Below, piece after piece: positions 21,506 through 33,495 of a DNA stretch of 64,000 bases. A program made the translations under genes and the position numbers. Below the pieces are notes generated by a model. It searched no databases. It was not told where the DNA came from and worked only from the letters and a program-made list of their open reading frames with translations. This DNA is from Astyanax mexicanus. Taxonomy: Eukaryota; Chordata; Actinopteri; Characiformes; Acestrorhamphidae. The stretch is taken from positions 1,869,001 through 1,933,000 of the forward strand of contig NW_026040045.1 of the NCBI RefSeq assembly GCF_023375975.1. Direction: 5' to 3'. Within the stretch, counting starts at the first letter, position 1, and every line of letters begins with the position of its first letter.

Positions 21506-23900
21506 CCAAAAAAAAATTCACCCAAAAAAATCTTCGAAAAATTTTGAGACCAAAAAAAATGTTTGAAAAATTTTGGGACCCAAAAAAAGCTACAAAAAAT
21601 TTTGAGACCAAAAAAAAAACTTTGAAATATTTTGGGACCCAAAAAAATTTTGACCCCAAAAAATCTTCGAAAAATTTTGGGACCCAAAAAAATATACAAA
21701 AAAAATTTGAGACCTGAAAAAAATTAATTTTGGGACCCAAAAATAAACTTTGAAAAATTTTGGGACCCAAAAAAATATTGACCCGAAAAAACTTAGAAAA
21801 TTTTTGAGACCCGAAAAAAATTTGACCCAAAAATATGTTCGAAAAATTTTGAGACCAACAAAAATATTGACCCAAAAAAAACTTTGAAATATTTTGGGAC
21901 CCAAAAAAATATTGACGCAAAAAAATCTATGAAAAATTTTGAGACCCGAAAAATTTTGAATAAAAAAAAAAATTTGAAAAATTTTGGGATCCAAAAAAAT
22001 ATTGACCTAAAAAAACTTTGGGACCCAAAAAAATTTCACCCAAAAAAATCTACGAAAAATTTTGAGACCCGAAAAAACTTAATTTTGGGACCCAAAAAAA
22101 ATTTGACCCAAAAAATCTTTGAAAAATTTTGAGACCCAAACAACCTTAAAAAAATTTTGACCCAAAAAAAATATTTGAATAATTGTTTAATCCAAAAAAT
22201 TTTAACCCCCAAAAAAATCTTCATAAACTTTTGGGACCCAAAAAAATTTTAACCCAAAAAAATCTTCGAAAAAATGGTTTGACCCAAAAGATGTTAACCC
22301 CCCCAAAAATCTTCAGAAACATTTGGGACACAAAAAAATATTTGAAAAATTTTGGGACACAAAAAAGTTTTTTTTTGGGACCCAAAAAAATATTGACCCG
22401 AAAAAACGTAGAAAATTTTTGAGACCCGAAAATTTTTTTACCCAAAAATATGTTCGAAAAATTTTGAGACCAAAAAAAATATTGACCCAAAAAAAACTTT
22501 GAAATATTTTAGGACCCAAAAAAATATTGACGCAAAAAAATCTATGAAAAATTTTGAGACCCGAAAAATTTTGAATAAAAAAAAAATTGAAAAATTTTGG
22601 GATCCGAAAAAATATTGACGCGAAAAAACTTCGAAAATTTTTGGCACCCAAAAAAATCTACGAAAAATTTTGAGACCCGAAAAAACTTAATTTTAGACCT
22701 AAAAAAACGTTTGTTTTATTGACGCAAAAAAATCTATGAAAATTTTTGGGACCCAAAAAATTTTTCACCCAAAAAAACTTCGAAAAAATTTTGACCCAAA
22801 AAAATCTACGAAAAATTTTGAGACCCGAAAATATTTTACCCAAAAAAAATAAAAAAAAATTGAGACCTAAAAGAAAATTTGTAAAAACTTTGGGACCAAA
22901 AAAAAACTTTGAAAAATATTGGGACCCAAACTAATTTTGACCAGAAAAAAATCAAAAAAATTTGAACCCACAAAATTTTTTAAATTTTTTGAGACTCGAA
23001 AAAATTTTGACCCAAAAATATGTTCGAAAAATTTTGGGACCCAAAAAAAAATTGAACCAAAAAACTTCAAATAACTTTGGGACCCAAAAAAAATTTTTTT
23101 TTAATTTTGGGACCAAAAAAAAACTTTGAAAAATATTGGCACCCAAACAAATTTTGACCAGAAAAAATAATCCAAAAAATTTTAACCCCCCCAAAAATCT
23201 TCAGAAATTTTTGGGACCCAAAAAAATTTTCACCCAAAAAAATCTTAGAAAAATTGTTTATTCCAAAAAAAATTATTCCCCCAAAAAATCTTCAGAAACT
23301 TTTTGACTAAAACAATTTTGACCCAAAAAAAAACTTCGAAAAATGTTGGGACCCAAAAAATTTTAACCCAAAAAAAAATCTTCAAAAAATTTTGGGACCC
23401 AAAAAAAATGTGACCCAAAAAAATCAACGAAAAATGTTGAGACCCAAAAAAAAATTGACCCAAAACAACTTCGAAAACTTTTGGGACCCAAATCATTTTG
23501 ACCCAAGAAAAATCGTCAAAAAAAATCTTTGAAAAATGTTGAGACCCAAAAAAATATTGACCTGAAAAAACTTCGAAAAATTTTGGGACCCAAATAAATG
23601 TTGACCCCCCAAAAAAATCGAAAAAATTTGAACCAAACTAATTTTGACCCCAAAAAAAACTTTGAAAATGTTGGGACCCAAAAATTTTTAACCCAATAAA
23701 GCTTTGAAAAATTTTGTGACCCAAAAAAAATTGTCAAAAAAAAATCTTCGAAAAATTTTGAGACTCGAAAATATTTTGACCCAAAAAAAGTCTTCAAAAT
23801 ATTTTGACCCAAAAAAATCTTCGAAAAATTTTGAGACCTGAAAAAACTTCGAAAAATTTTGGGACCCAAAAAAATATTGACCCGAAAAAAACAAATAAAT
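21506..23900 (+). repeat. AT-rich satellite block 1
   Basis: Imperfect tandem array built from TTCGAAAAATTTTGGGACCC + AAAAAAATTTT + GACCCAAAAAAAT, roughly 45 bp per double unit. Variants are GAGACCCGAAAA, CTACG for CTTCG, and variable A-run length. Short dyads (TTTTGGGACCCAAAA, AAAATTTT, TTCGAA) recur. It ends near 23900 where the provirus LTR-like sequence starts. Open frames on both strands here are composition artefacts. Confidence 0.93.
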
Positions 23901-24383
23901 CTATGAAACCATCACGGTCTGAAGGTGCTCTGAGACCAACAGTTTCTCATAGAGTGTTATCCATCCCCGCTCTGCCTCATTCCGAAAACATAAACCATAC
24001 ATGGGCATAGGGTTTCCGCCTGCACCTGCAACCTTCAAAACTCCCTTCTGTTCCCAGACAGAGTTGCTTCTCACGTTCACATCCTGATGTTTACACAAAA
24101 TGGTTATCAGACAAGATTTCTCTGCTAGTCAGCTCATACACTAAATGTCAGACTAACCTAAGAGTAACTTTGCAAACAAACCAATATGAGTGAATTACCA
24201 CTGTGAATAATAAGTGTGAATAAGCACCTCTAATAAAATAATCATGCATACAAATGATCACATCTAGTGAAATGAACATGCATAAAATGATTACACTTGT
24301 CATAACAAGGTGGTTATAATGGTGATAATGAAATTTCCCATGTCACTCCTCCCTTTTGATTCTAAAAATCAACTCATGCAATT

Positions 24384-24809
24384 TCATACACATTGCTTGG
24401 ATTCCCAAGACTGAGGTCCCTCAGTAAGCATTAGGGATAGCCCTGTAACAGGGGCTTCGTATTCTTGAATTATCTGAAACATAGCAGTCACATTTCCATC
24501 AAATGGGGGGCTCTGTTTCGTGGCTGCAAAATGGGCTGATACATTTAGTATGAATGCCATCTGAATGTCTAGAGCGCAGTCTGCCGAATCCTTCACCAAT
24601 GTAGCAGCAGTCACATTGTGTAAAGGAATTGGTATCCAAGGGACAGCAAACTTATGGCAGACCACACATTCTTTGTTGGGAGACACCTCATCAGCTGCTG
24701 CTACTGCGGCCATGCATGCTTTGTTTCCATAACACTGTTGTTCCACTCTGTCCTGTTGGGACTGATGGGACCCCGGTAGGAGGGTCACCACCATCAACAG
24801 CCACAGCAT
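24384..24809 (-). pseudogene. env: Env-like N-terminal fragment of the provirus
   Basis: 141 codons from ATG at 24809. A hydrophobic start (MLWLLMVVTLLPG) looks like a signal peptide. Several NxT/NxS sites and paired cysteines (CVVCH, CYGNKAC) suggest the ectodomain of a surface glycoprotein. It is far shorter than a complete retroviral env; the fusion and membrane-anchor parts are absent. Its place downstream of integrase on the same strand supports env over a host secreted protein, but I recognise no specific family motif. Confidence 0.55.
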
Positions 24810-25029
24810 GGTGATACTGGTTTATCAGGGTGGGTGCCCCTAGCCTATGTAGACACCTTAGTGCTCGGAGTGCGGGCATGCCCAATCGCACTCGTCCCAC
24901 CAGTCGTGAGACTTAAAGACACCCACTCACTGACCAACCAGAGCTTCTTCTTCTTCAGGTTTGGTGGGGGCCTTCTTGCAGTGTGTGTGATGAACCCAGG
25001 TTCCGCGTCTTTCAACCTTCAGCGCTGTG

Positions 25030-26157
25030 TCAGGATCGTCAGGAGCACAAGATGAGGTCCAGTCCACCTCTGCTGGTTCCACCTTCGTCTCCGCAGGTGC
25101 TTGATCAGCACCCAGTCTCCTGGCTTGTGATTATGGAAGGGTTGGCCAGCTGGTTGAGGTAGCACAGCTTTTACCTGTCGAGATGCAGACAAAAGAGAAT
25201 CATGCAATGAGATACAGTATTCAACAAGAGTGTGCGGGGGGGGGGGTCCCACTCCGACATTTGGAGGTCTGCCAAAAATGCACTTAGGCCTGTTTTTGCT
25301 TGCACCCTGGTTCTGCTTTGCCACAGGACCAGAGGGAGACATTTGACCCAATTTAGACCTGTTTGCTGTGTAACCTTTGCCAATCCATTTTTGATGGTGC
25401 CATTTGCTCTCTCTACTGCCCCTGCTGAGGCGGGGTGGTAACTACAATGCTTGTGCATGTCAATACCCAAATATTTGGTCAAACCTTTTAGCCCTGTTTG
25501 TACAAATGGTGTGCCATTGTCACTCCAGACATGTTTCTGGCAGGCCCCACATCGGGATTATTTTCCTGAGGAATCTTTTTGCTTCTGCTTTGCCATTCTG
25601 GGTACCTGTGGGAAAAGTTTCGACCTATGTACTGAACATGCATACACAGACCAGGAGAAACCTTTTCTCTTCTTCTGCTGATGTGGGTTCCACAAAGTCA
25701 ACCTGCCAATGTTGAAACGGCTCTTTCACCGGGAGATGACCCACAGGCTGTTGTCACAGAGGTTGTTTTCGTATATGTGTGTTTTGTGCACATGTAAGAC
25801 AGGCAGAGCAAAAATTTTGGGTGTGGAGAGTCCAGGTGCATACTAAAATTACATCTAAAATCCCCCCTTTGCTCATGTGACATGAGCATGTGCAATTAAC
25901 CCCTTCATGGATGCTTTTGGGAGACATGGTCTGTTTGTTACAGTGTGCACCCATATATTGTTTTGTGTACCACACCCTGATTTGGTCCACTGAGCTTTTT
26001 CTACTGCAGTGGATGTGGATTGGATGTCTTGTAAGGTGGGTTTCTCTTGGTCTGTTGTGGAAAGTTGTACGGCGGCGACCGGGGTTGTGCAGGCTGTGCG
26101 CTTTGCTACTTGGTCTGCAAAAGCATTCCCTCTGCTGATGTGTACGCTGTGCATTTG
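25030..26157 (-). pseudogene. pol: Provirus RNase H end and integrase, multiply broken
   Basis: An RNase H end reading ISRGNAFADQVAKRT lies near 26120. Integrase follows leftward: the zinc site H/H near 25880 and CSACLTCAQ near 25795, first catalytic D in HWQVDFVEP near 25705, second D in SDNGTPFV near 25520, and E in GAVERANGTIK near 25410. Frameshifts and stops separate these, so no open reading frame covers the core. The C-terminal part (GDWVLIKHLRRRRW) runs to about 25030. The catalytic triad is recognisable, but the gene is dead. Confidence 0.75.
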
Positions 26158-26162
26158 ATTAC

Positions 26163-26726
26163 TGTCACATATTAGCCTGTGTCTGTCCTGTGTTTTTCCC
26201 TCTTTTGGTTTTCTGTGCTCCTGCCCTGTTTTCCTGTCTTGTGTTTCCAGCCATGTGCTTTTTTGAGCACATGGCATTGTTTTGTTATTGTTCTGTCTCC
26301 GCCCTAGCCCCGCCCTAGCCCTGCCCAAGCCATTAGTGTTGTCACCTTGTGTCTCATTTGTAACTCCGCCCCCTCATTACTTCCACAGGTGTCCCTAGTG
26401 TGTGCCTGTGTATAAATACCTCATACCTCTGTCGCGCTTTTTGTTTGACCGTGTCCTGTTAATCTTTCCAGATCGTGTTTTAATGTTTTGTTTAGCCTCA
26501 GACCTGTTGTGTTTTTTGTCTTCAGTTTTCCATGTTTGCTTTATGTAGTTAGTTTCTTTGTTATTTTGGCCTGTTTGTTTCAGTCTTTTAGTTTATCTTC
26601 TGGTGTATAGTGTTTGTTTCAGTAACCTTTTTCTTTATAGTTCTTCCTTAGTGTTTTGTTAGTTTATTTTGTAAATATGGAGAATAAACCTGACTTGCGC
26701 TTACATCCTGCCTCCTCCTTGTTACA
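26163..26726 (+). mobile_element. Solo LTR inserted in the provirus
   Basis: 564 bp, begins TGTCACATATTAG and ends CTCCTTGTTACA, flanked by perfect 5-bp duplications ATTAC (26158-26162 and 26727-26731). It contains TATAAATA at 26411 and AATAAA near 26683, in the order expected for U3-R-U5 on the plus strand. No internal region remains, consistent with LTR-LTR recombination. The inserted family is probably gypsy or ERV; I cannot name it. Confidence 0.88.
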
Positions 26727-26869
26727 ATTACTGCAATCTGTGAGGGAATCAACAAAGGAGAAAGCAAGGCAGTAATCAATTTGTGATGCGTTATTTCATA
26801 TATTTGAAAGAAAAAAGAAAAAACAAAAATCTGCTTTCTGGATGTACCAGTACATTAAAAATTGCATTA

Positions 26870-27260
26870 GCTAAATCCACAACTTTGTAGTGGGTGTGAT
26901 CTGTGGGTATTTGAGACAAAAAAAGTGTGAGGATTTGGTACTTCAGGGGCTCAAGCTTGTACTGCAGCATTTACTGCTTGCAGATCCTAAACGAATTTCC
27001 ACTCCTCTGGAACTCGGCCGGGTTTCTTAACTGGAAAAAATTGGTGTTCTGAACATGGTAGTGTAACATCTACATGAAAGAGCGTGAAATGCAGGCATAA
27101 ATGCCTGTCACTGCTTCAGTGTTTTTAGTGGATACTGAGTTTGTCTAGGTCTGTGTTCTAATTTTGGTGTAATGGATGCTGGTTCACAGTCTTTGGTAAG
27201 TCCCACATCATACTTGTTAGCTGCCCACAGCTGAAGAGGGAGGGAGGCAAGCTCTAGTTC
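26870..27260 (-). pseudogene. pol: Provirus RT N-terminus
   Basis: The minus strand reads LWAANKYDVGLTKDCEPA near 27220, a region that precedes RT in class I elements, then PVKKPGRVPEEWKFV and DLQAVNAAVQA near 27000-26950, the conserved start of RT. In-frame stops lie between these. The palm with the catalytic motif is deleted before the solo LTR. Confidence 0.7.
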
Positions 27261-27515
27261 CTCCTCTTCTGTGAGCATAGCAGCCTAAATCAGTGGAGGT
27301 GAGTCAAAAAGCTCCACTGTTCGCTCTGCTCTCAGTCTGTACTAAAAAGAGCACTTCCATGTTTTTGTAGAAGCACTGTAGTGTACACTAGGGCATTGGT
27401 GTAGGAACTGGGGGGGATGGGGGACATGTCCCCCCCAAAAATTATATTGCTTCGCTCAGATCAGCTGTATATAACCTACACAGGAAATAATTGCATATAT
27501 ATGTCTATGTGTATA

Positions 27516-28556
27516 TGTAATAAATATATACTTAAGGGCTATAGTAGAAATCTATTAACAGGTATGTATATAATTAGTTTACATATGCAGACTGTGTTTG
27601 TAGTTAAATTAGGTGCACACTTGGGCCAATCAGAAGAATACCAGGATCGCTACAGAGCTCGGAACACTAGCTACTCAAGGAAACAACTTGGCACTGTTGG
27701 ACATTGGAAAAGTGCATTGACAATTTATTACAATCAGGTAAGAAACAAAAAAACATAAAATAAAGAATATAGCTAATTCTAACCCGGGTAGAAAAATAAA
27801 TATAAATTCTTAGAAAAATATTCAAAATGTTCAATGTAATTTAGAGTTCAATAACAATACAGAATGTGTTTGTTTGTGTGAGTGTTAATGTCCTTTGCTC
27901 TTTTTTCCACAGGTGATGGATTCAGTCCATGGAGTTTACAATGGTAAGTGTTCCTCCTACCAGTTCACTTAGAGCTCAAAACAAGGATCAGTTCAAAGGG
28001 GTCCACGGAAAGTAGAAAACCCTCTAGGTTAGGGTTTGGGAGGCTCGCCATCAAATGATTTGTCCAACTCGATCGTCTGATCAAAAAACCTGACCAGTGT
28101 AAAAGTGTATAAACTCATCGTTCTTCGACGAAACACTCTCCCACTCGCATTTTCTGCTCATCGACAAGTTAATAAAGTTATAAAATAAGCTGTCAACACT
28201 TAATTTTAACCTAAAACTGTGTTTTTCTCTCTTTATCAGCTGGAAAACCCTCCGTCTCGTCTGCTGGCTGGAAGCGAACAGAGCGCTGAACTCCGTCAGA
28301 GTGAATGAGAACTGCCACATCTCTCCAAGCCGCCACCCGATTGTCCGGCTGGATTTAGTGTAAACCAATAGGAAAAATGCTAAATAAAATAAATAAAAAT
28401 ATTATTTTTTCCACTTTTGTATTCCTTTATTGATTTATAGCGAACTATTTATTTTCTTAATTAGCTTAGTAATCACACTTATTATATATATTATATTTTA
28501 CATTTAATTAACAGTTTAAACTGAATTATGTTACTCTGGTTTTATAACCTGGGTTA
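27516..28556 (-). repeat. Gypsy C 3' LTR
   Basis: The start at 28556 is sharp (TGTAACCCAGG on the minus strand, after purine-rich GCAGAGAGGA). The distal end is estimated at TGTAAT (27516) by the position of the block CCAATCAGAAGAATACCAGG relative to its gypsy B counterpart. On the plus strand, splice-like motifs occur at 27738, 27912 and 27944, where gypsy B also has them. Confidence 0.7.
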
Positions 28557-28574
28557 CATCCTCTCTGCCTGAAT

Positions 28575-30866
28575 CTATGCACGTCCCTGTGCATGAACTG
28601 GCTGGACTGTAATAGGTTTTTGGGGAGAACTAGGTAAGGGGTCAAAGTCTGGTAACTCAGTTAAAGCTTCAGTAAAATCTGTGCTCAGCCCATGAAATAT
28701 AGCTTGGACAAAAGAAATCATTGGATTTCCCAATTGAGCATACTGCAAGCGGTTAGGTCTTTCTGTTGTACGCGTAGATCGTCTAACACACTCAGGTTTG
28801 TTTGAGCTTGTATCTTTGCTCGAGTTACTTAGTCTTTCTTCCAATGCAATGTCAGCGGTTTCATTCTCAGTTTCTTCTCGAACACTTGGTATAAGTTTGT
28901 CAGCTCTTTGTGTGACTGATTCAGTTGAATCTTCAGGTTTCAACTCCTTCAGCACATTCAGGTTCTGATGGTTGTACTGTTAGGTCTCCATCATTAGTGT
29001 CTGTTGTATCTTCAACAACTGGATCATCGACGGGAATATCAGGTAAGTCTTTTTCAGGTAAGTCTTTGTTGAGTAGGTTTTTTCCAGGTAAGTACTTATC
29101 AGGTTGGTTTCTTTCAGGTAAGTACTCATCAGGTTGGTCTCTTTCAGGTAAGTACTCATCAGGTTGGTCTCTTTCAGGTAAGTACTCATCAGGTTGGTTT
29201 CTTTCAGGTATACCTCTCCTTGAAGGTATCTCATAGACGGTAGTAAAACGTCTAGGCTGCATCACTGGTAGTTCTGCGAAATCTTGATACAAGATCTCAT
29301 CTCCTTCTTCTGTTTCAGGAATAACAGACTCCTGATGGACAGAGCGACGAGTGTTGTATTTTCTTGGACTACATGAAGCAATTGGTTCTTCACCATGTGC
29401 AGGTAGGAAATTGCAAGGTAGGAGTAAGTCCCTGTGCAATGTCCTTACAGGACCATCAGCAGACTCAGGCTTGACAGTGTAGACTGGCAAATCTCTAACT
29501 TGTTTCACTACTACATGAATGTCTGGTTCCCACTTGTCTGCAAGCTTGTGTTTACCACGAAGTCGGACAGCTCTTACAAGAACTCTATCCCCAACTACAA
29601 GCTTGGAAGTGGTAACATGCTTGTCGAATCTTGTCTTGTTATCTTGCACTACTTTGTCTGCATTCTGTTTGGCTAGTTTGAAACTTGCATCTAGACGTAG
29701 CTGTAGTTCACGCACGTATTGGGAATGCGAAACATCAATTCGTAGGGAGTAAATCCGGTTACATCATTCTTCATACAATTGTAGGCGTGTACGACAGGCT
29801 TGACAAACTGTTTCCATTTAGACTTGTCTTCTTCAGAAAGAACTCCAAGAAGGTTTAACAGTGTTCTGTTAAAACGTTCAACAGGATTTCCACGAAGATG
29901 GTATGATGTTGTATGAGATTTGCGAATTCCCATGATCTGGAATAACTCCTTTATGATGTGAGACTTGAAATCGGGACCTTGGTCACTGTGTAAGCACTCA
30001 GGAATCCCATAATGGACAATAAAAGATTCCCAAAGACACTTGGCAATAAAAGATTCCCAAAGACACTTGCAATGGCATACTTGGTGAAATGGTCAGTTAT
30101 TACAAGGATGTCTCTGGTGTTACTCTGGTCAGGTTCCAGAGATAGAAAATCCATGCACACTAGTTTTAGCGGTCTGGTGGAAGTAATGTTTACCAAGGGT
30201 GCAGCCTTTTCCGGTAAACTTTTGCTCCTGACACAGCGTTCACAAGTTTTGATTTTCTTTTCCACATCTTCAGCCATCTTTGGCCATTAAAATCTGGGCC
30301 ATACCAAGTTAAGGGTTCGTTCTAGCCATGTCTTCATGTAAACTCTTTAGTACGACGGGCCTTAAGGACTCAGGTTAAACTAGCTGGTACATAGGCTTGT
30401 CTCCATTCATACGTTTATGATATAGAACATTGTCTTGCAATTTCAGCTTGTTCCATTGTCGCAGAAAAAAGGTAATCTGAAGCATTTCAGCTCGAACAGT
30501 GGGAGGAACTGTCTCTCCTACCTCCAACTGATGTATGACTTCTCTTAACAAGGATCTGCTCTTTGATGGTGTTGAATTTCCTCATTGGAGAGAGGTGGAA
30601 TAATAGGTAGACCACTTTGTTCTGCATCCAAGAAACAATCAGGTATAGCCCCAGGTGGAACTGTTAGGGAATGAATTTGAGCCACTGTGTCACTATCTTG
30701 ATGGTAATCATCCACAATGTGTCGAATGAAATGTTTCTCACAGAGGGCTTTCACAACATCTGGGCTCATGCAAACTTCTGTTTTATCCAAATGAGTGTGA
30801 ACAAACTGGTCAATTCGCTCTTGCTCCTTTTGAGAGACATCATTGTCTAACACACCATGGGGTCGT
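28575..30866 (-). pseudogene. pol: Gypsy C pol fragment (integrase and tail)
   Basis: From 30853 leftward: KEQERIDQFVHTHLDKTEV (linker), CERCVRSKSLPEKAAP (zinc site), CMDFLSLEPDQSNT (first D), NPVERFNRTLLNLLG (E), VRLRGKHKLADKWEPDIH (basic domain), then a tail with a 30-bp repeat encoding ERDQPDEYLP. Damage: a 27-bp tandem duplication at 30017-30069 inside integrase, a deletion with frameshift near 29730 (about 23 codons of gypsy B missing between ELMF and HSQY), and a frameshift near 28940. It has no stop where gypsy B has TGA 17233. Confidence 0.85.
29070..29215 (-). repeat. 30-bp coding tandem repeat in the gypsy C tail
   Basis: Units AGGTAAGTACTCATCAGGTT plus GGTCTCTTTC repeat about four times on the plus strand. 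On the minus strand they encode a 10-residue proline/charged unit. Flanking 15-bp half-units (NLLNKDLPEKDLP) show that the basic unit was 5 residues, as in gypsy B. Confidence 0.85.
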
Positions 30867-31829
30867 CAATGCTGCAATGCTGGCTGGCTGGAAGAAATGC
30901 ATGTTTATATGCATAAGTGGGTTCTTGGTGATTAGAATCAAATACAGGAAAAATTGATTTAAAAGCGAATGTTGTTTTATTTGTAGTATTGGAGACTGAC
31001 TGCAGCATCCAGCTATTGTAGTTCACACGTGATGGAGTATATCCCATAGGAATTCGGTGAGTGTTTTAAATTGGTTCCTCTAGCTCTATTAATTTTAATT
31101 AAAAGTATGTATAGGTGTATATAGATCTACATGGGACTCTGGGCTTTAACGATTAAAAACCTAATTAATTATAATAGATTATGGGCTGTATTGGTGTACT
31201 AATGATAGTGTTTTTATTAAATAAGTAAGGGAAATTAAAAGGGATGTTTGAAGTAGATCAACTTCACTGTGAAATCTAAATGGTTGTTTTTTTCAATCTG
31301 TTTGATTGCAGTGGAGTTGAGCTTGGTTGCCTGTAGGCCACTGTTTTTCTGGGGTTTTTTTTATTGATTTCTTTTGTGTTTTTTTTACTTGATTTTTTGG
31401 GTTTATATCCCTTAGCTTATGGTTCATAATGCTCTAAACATGATGCCAACTTGCTGAGTCACCTATGTTATTGATTGTGCTAAGTCATTTGAGTAATTTT
31501 TATCCTGTTTATTGAGTATCATAAACCTTTAGGTCTTTTGGTTACTAGCAAGGCTATATCGCCACCTGGTGGTCCTTGGACATATTGCTAAAAGAGACAC
31601 ATTATTTATAGCTCTGATCCAAAGTATTCTTTTACTCTGTTTTGTTTTTGTTTAATTTGTGTAATTATGTGCCACTTCTGCGTAATTGATTTGCAGTGAG
31701 TTTAGTATTTTTTGGGGTTGTTTGATTTTTTTTTTCTTTCTTTTTTTTGGTTTATAGTGAAACGTAGTTACATTAGTGGTTTGCTTTTGGTTGAATTATT
31801 GGGTGATAGCAGAAGTGCTACATATTACA

Positions 31830-31830
<1 letters not shown>

Positions 31831-31872
<42 letters not shown>
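31831..31872 (+). repeat. (ATT)14 microsatellite
   Basis: Uninterrupted ATT units, followed by GTATTATT. Confidence 0.95.
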
Positions 31873-33467
31873 GTATTATTTTAGTTTACCTGTTTTCTTT
31901 TGGGGTCAAGACCATCCAAAAGACTGTGTCTCTAAGCCTTTGTCCTTTGATGACTACAAATTGCTGCTAATGATTTAATTGAGTGTTATTGATGCTGTCA
32001 TTTTAATATTTCTTATGGTGAGAACTGTCTATTTTTCTGAGAGATCAAATAAAATCTATTTTGTTGTTAAACAGCCTGAACACTCATTTATTTGAGAAAC
32101 CTGAGGGATCCCCTACCCTACATACTAAATTGGGGTGGCGTAGTCTTACTTATATAGCCGGGCGTGAGTCCCCTAATTTAGCGGGACTAGACCCCGCTAG
32201 ATATGTGATGATTCATTGTTGAGATTATAGGATATTAACTGGGGAAAAAAAAAATAGAAAAAAAAATAGAGCTGTGAGTCTTTCAAAATGACTTTAGCAT
32301 AAAGAGGAAACCAACTGAACCGTAATAAGGAAAAAAACGAGAAAAGGGAAAAGCAAAAAGAATTATGTGTTTTAGAGTTTTTAGATTTTAAATGTTTCTT
32401 TTTTGTTTTGTTTGTTTAGTTTTTATTATTTTATATATATATACACAAATATTTATAAGGTGTGCCTAGTTCAACAGCACATACGCATGCATTAAGAGCA
32501 AGGGAATTTTCGGGAAGGGCCATTTCAGTAATTACAACTAATGAGCTCCATAATGACACAAAAAGGGGAAAAAGAGGTGTCTGTGTCTTACCAATATTCT
32601 TTAGATAACAAACTCTTTTACATTGTCTCCCTATATCCTCCGTTTGTCCTGTAAATTTGTTGGCCAGAGATTCTGAAATGTAAATTAGGGGGTACTCAAA
32701 TCGGCTGCCCTGAGGGTTTAACTGTAGAATATTCAGAACAACCATGCATTTTACAGTTGGCTGTAGGGGTGTCAATGGACCACACCCATTATACAGCGAT
32801 TATATATAGCAAATTTATAAAGTATTCTGAATTGGTTTGGGGTGGTTCCCGGATTTCTACAGGCAAGGGTGGAGTCTGAAAATATCCTAATCTAATTCAG
32901 AGGAAACATTTAGGCTGTAGGGGATAACAGATTTATAGAAATCTGAATATCCTTAAACAAGTTCCTAAGGTTTATTTCAAGAAAAAAAGAGGAAAAAATC
33001 CGGAATTTAAATAAGAATAATATGTATAATATTTTAATAAACTGACAAAAGGTAAAACACTTGTGGTATGGAGTAATCCCATGTTAGCGTGGAGCACCGT
33101 GCATAACTTGGGTACATGGGAAAGCAGCATAATGTCCTGACAAGCTCAGGAACGAAAATAAAATAAACTAATAAATGACTGGCTTTCTGCCTTACTAGTA
33201 TCATATTAAGTAGCAGTCATTAAATGCGCAGCATATATGTCAACAAATGATCCTGTCAGCAAAGAAAACAACATCGCACCACACCTGTCGCCGCCAATGC
33301 CTGTAACCGACCAAGAAACACGGTTTCTACACAACATGCAATCCGCTTCCACTGGAATAGAGCTCAGTGGTCTAAATTAGCATGTGTACATAAAACAATA
33401 TATGAGTGCTCAAGACAACAAGTAGACCGTGTTTCCCAAAAGGCATACATGGAAGGATTAATTGTTA

Positions 33468-33495
33468 TTGCTCATGCGAAGAGTCGCATGAGCAA
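33468..33495. repeat. Perfect 12-bp hairpin
   Basis: TTGCTCATGCGA, loop AGAG, TCGCATGAGCAA. Twelve perfect pairs with a 4-nt loop. Function unknown; it could be a transposon terminus or a replication-generated palindrome. Confidence 0.85.

Larger units (their letters stand above)
23906..27390 (-). mobile_element. Decayed endogenous retrovirus-like provirus, minus strand
   Basis: Reading leftward from about 27260 the minus strand gives RT N-terminus, an RNase H remnant, integrase and the start of an env-like protein. The sequence about 23906-24340 is probably the 3' LTR, since it follows a purine run on the minus strand (AAAAGGGAGGAG at about 24344). Protein style is class I (gamma/epsilon-like). 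The 5' LTR, gag and most of RT are missing. A solo LTR of another family splits the RNase H part. The limits are estimates from where recognisable coding stops. Confidence 0.7.
27516..30866 (-). mobile_element. Gypsy C: 5'-truncated relative of gypsy B, minus strand
   Basis: A 3' LTR (about 27516-28556) followed, on the minus strand upstream, by pol from the RNase H/integrase linker to the C-terminal tail. The LTR shares the TGTAACCCAGGTTATAAAA start with gypsy B and blocks such as GGGAGGCTCGCCATCAAA and CCCGGGTAG, but is clearly diverged. Homology stops at about 30866 in the motif corresponding to RRPHGE of gypsy B; protease, RT, gag and 5' LTR are absent. Confidence 0.85.

Noticed and set aside
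27417..27758. 113-codon plus-strand ORF
   Set aside because: It lies mostly in the antisense strand of the gypsy C LTR and a G/C palindrome; no domain and no conservation in gypsy B.
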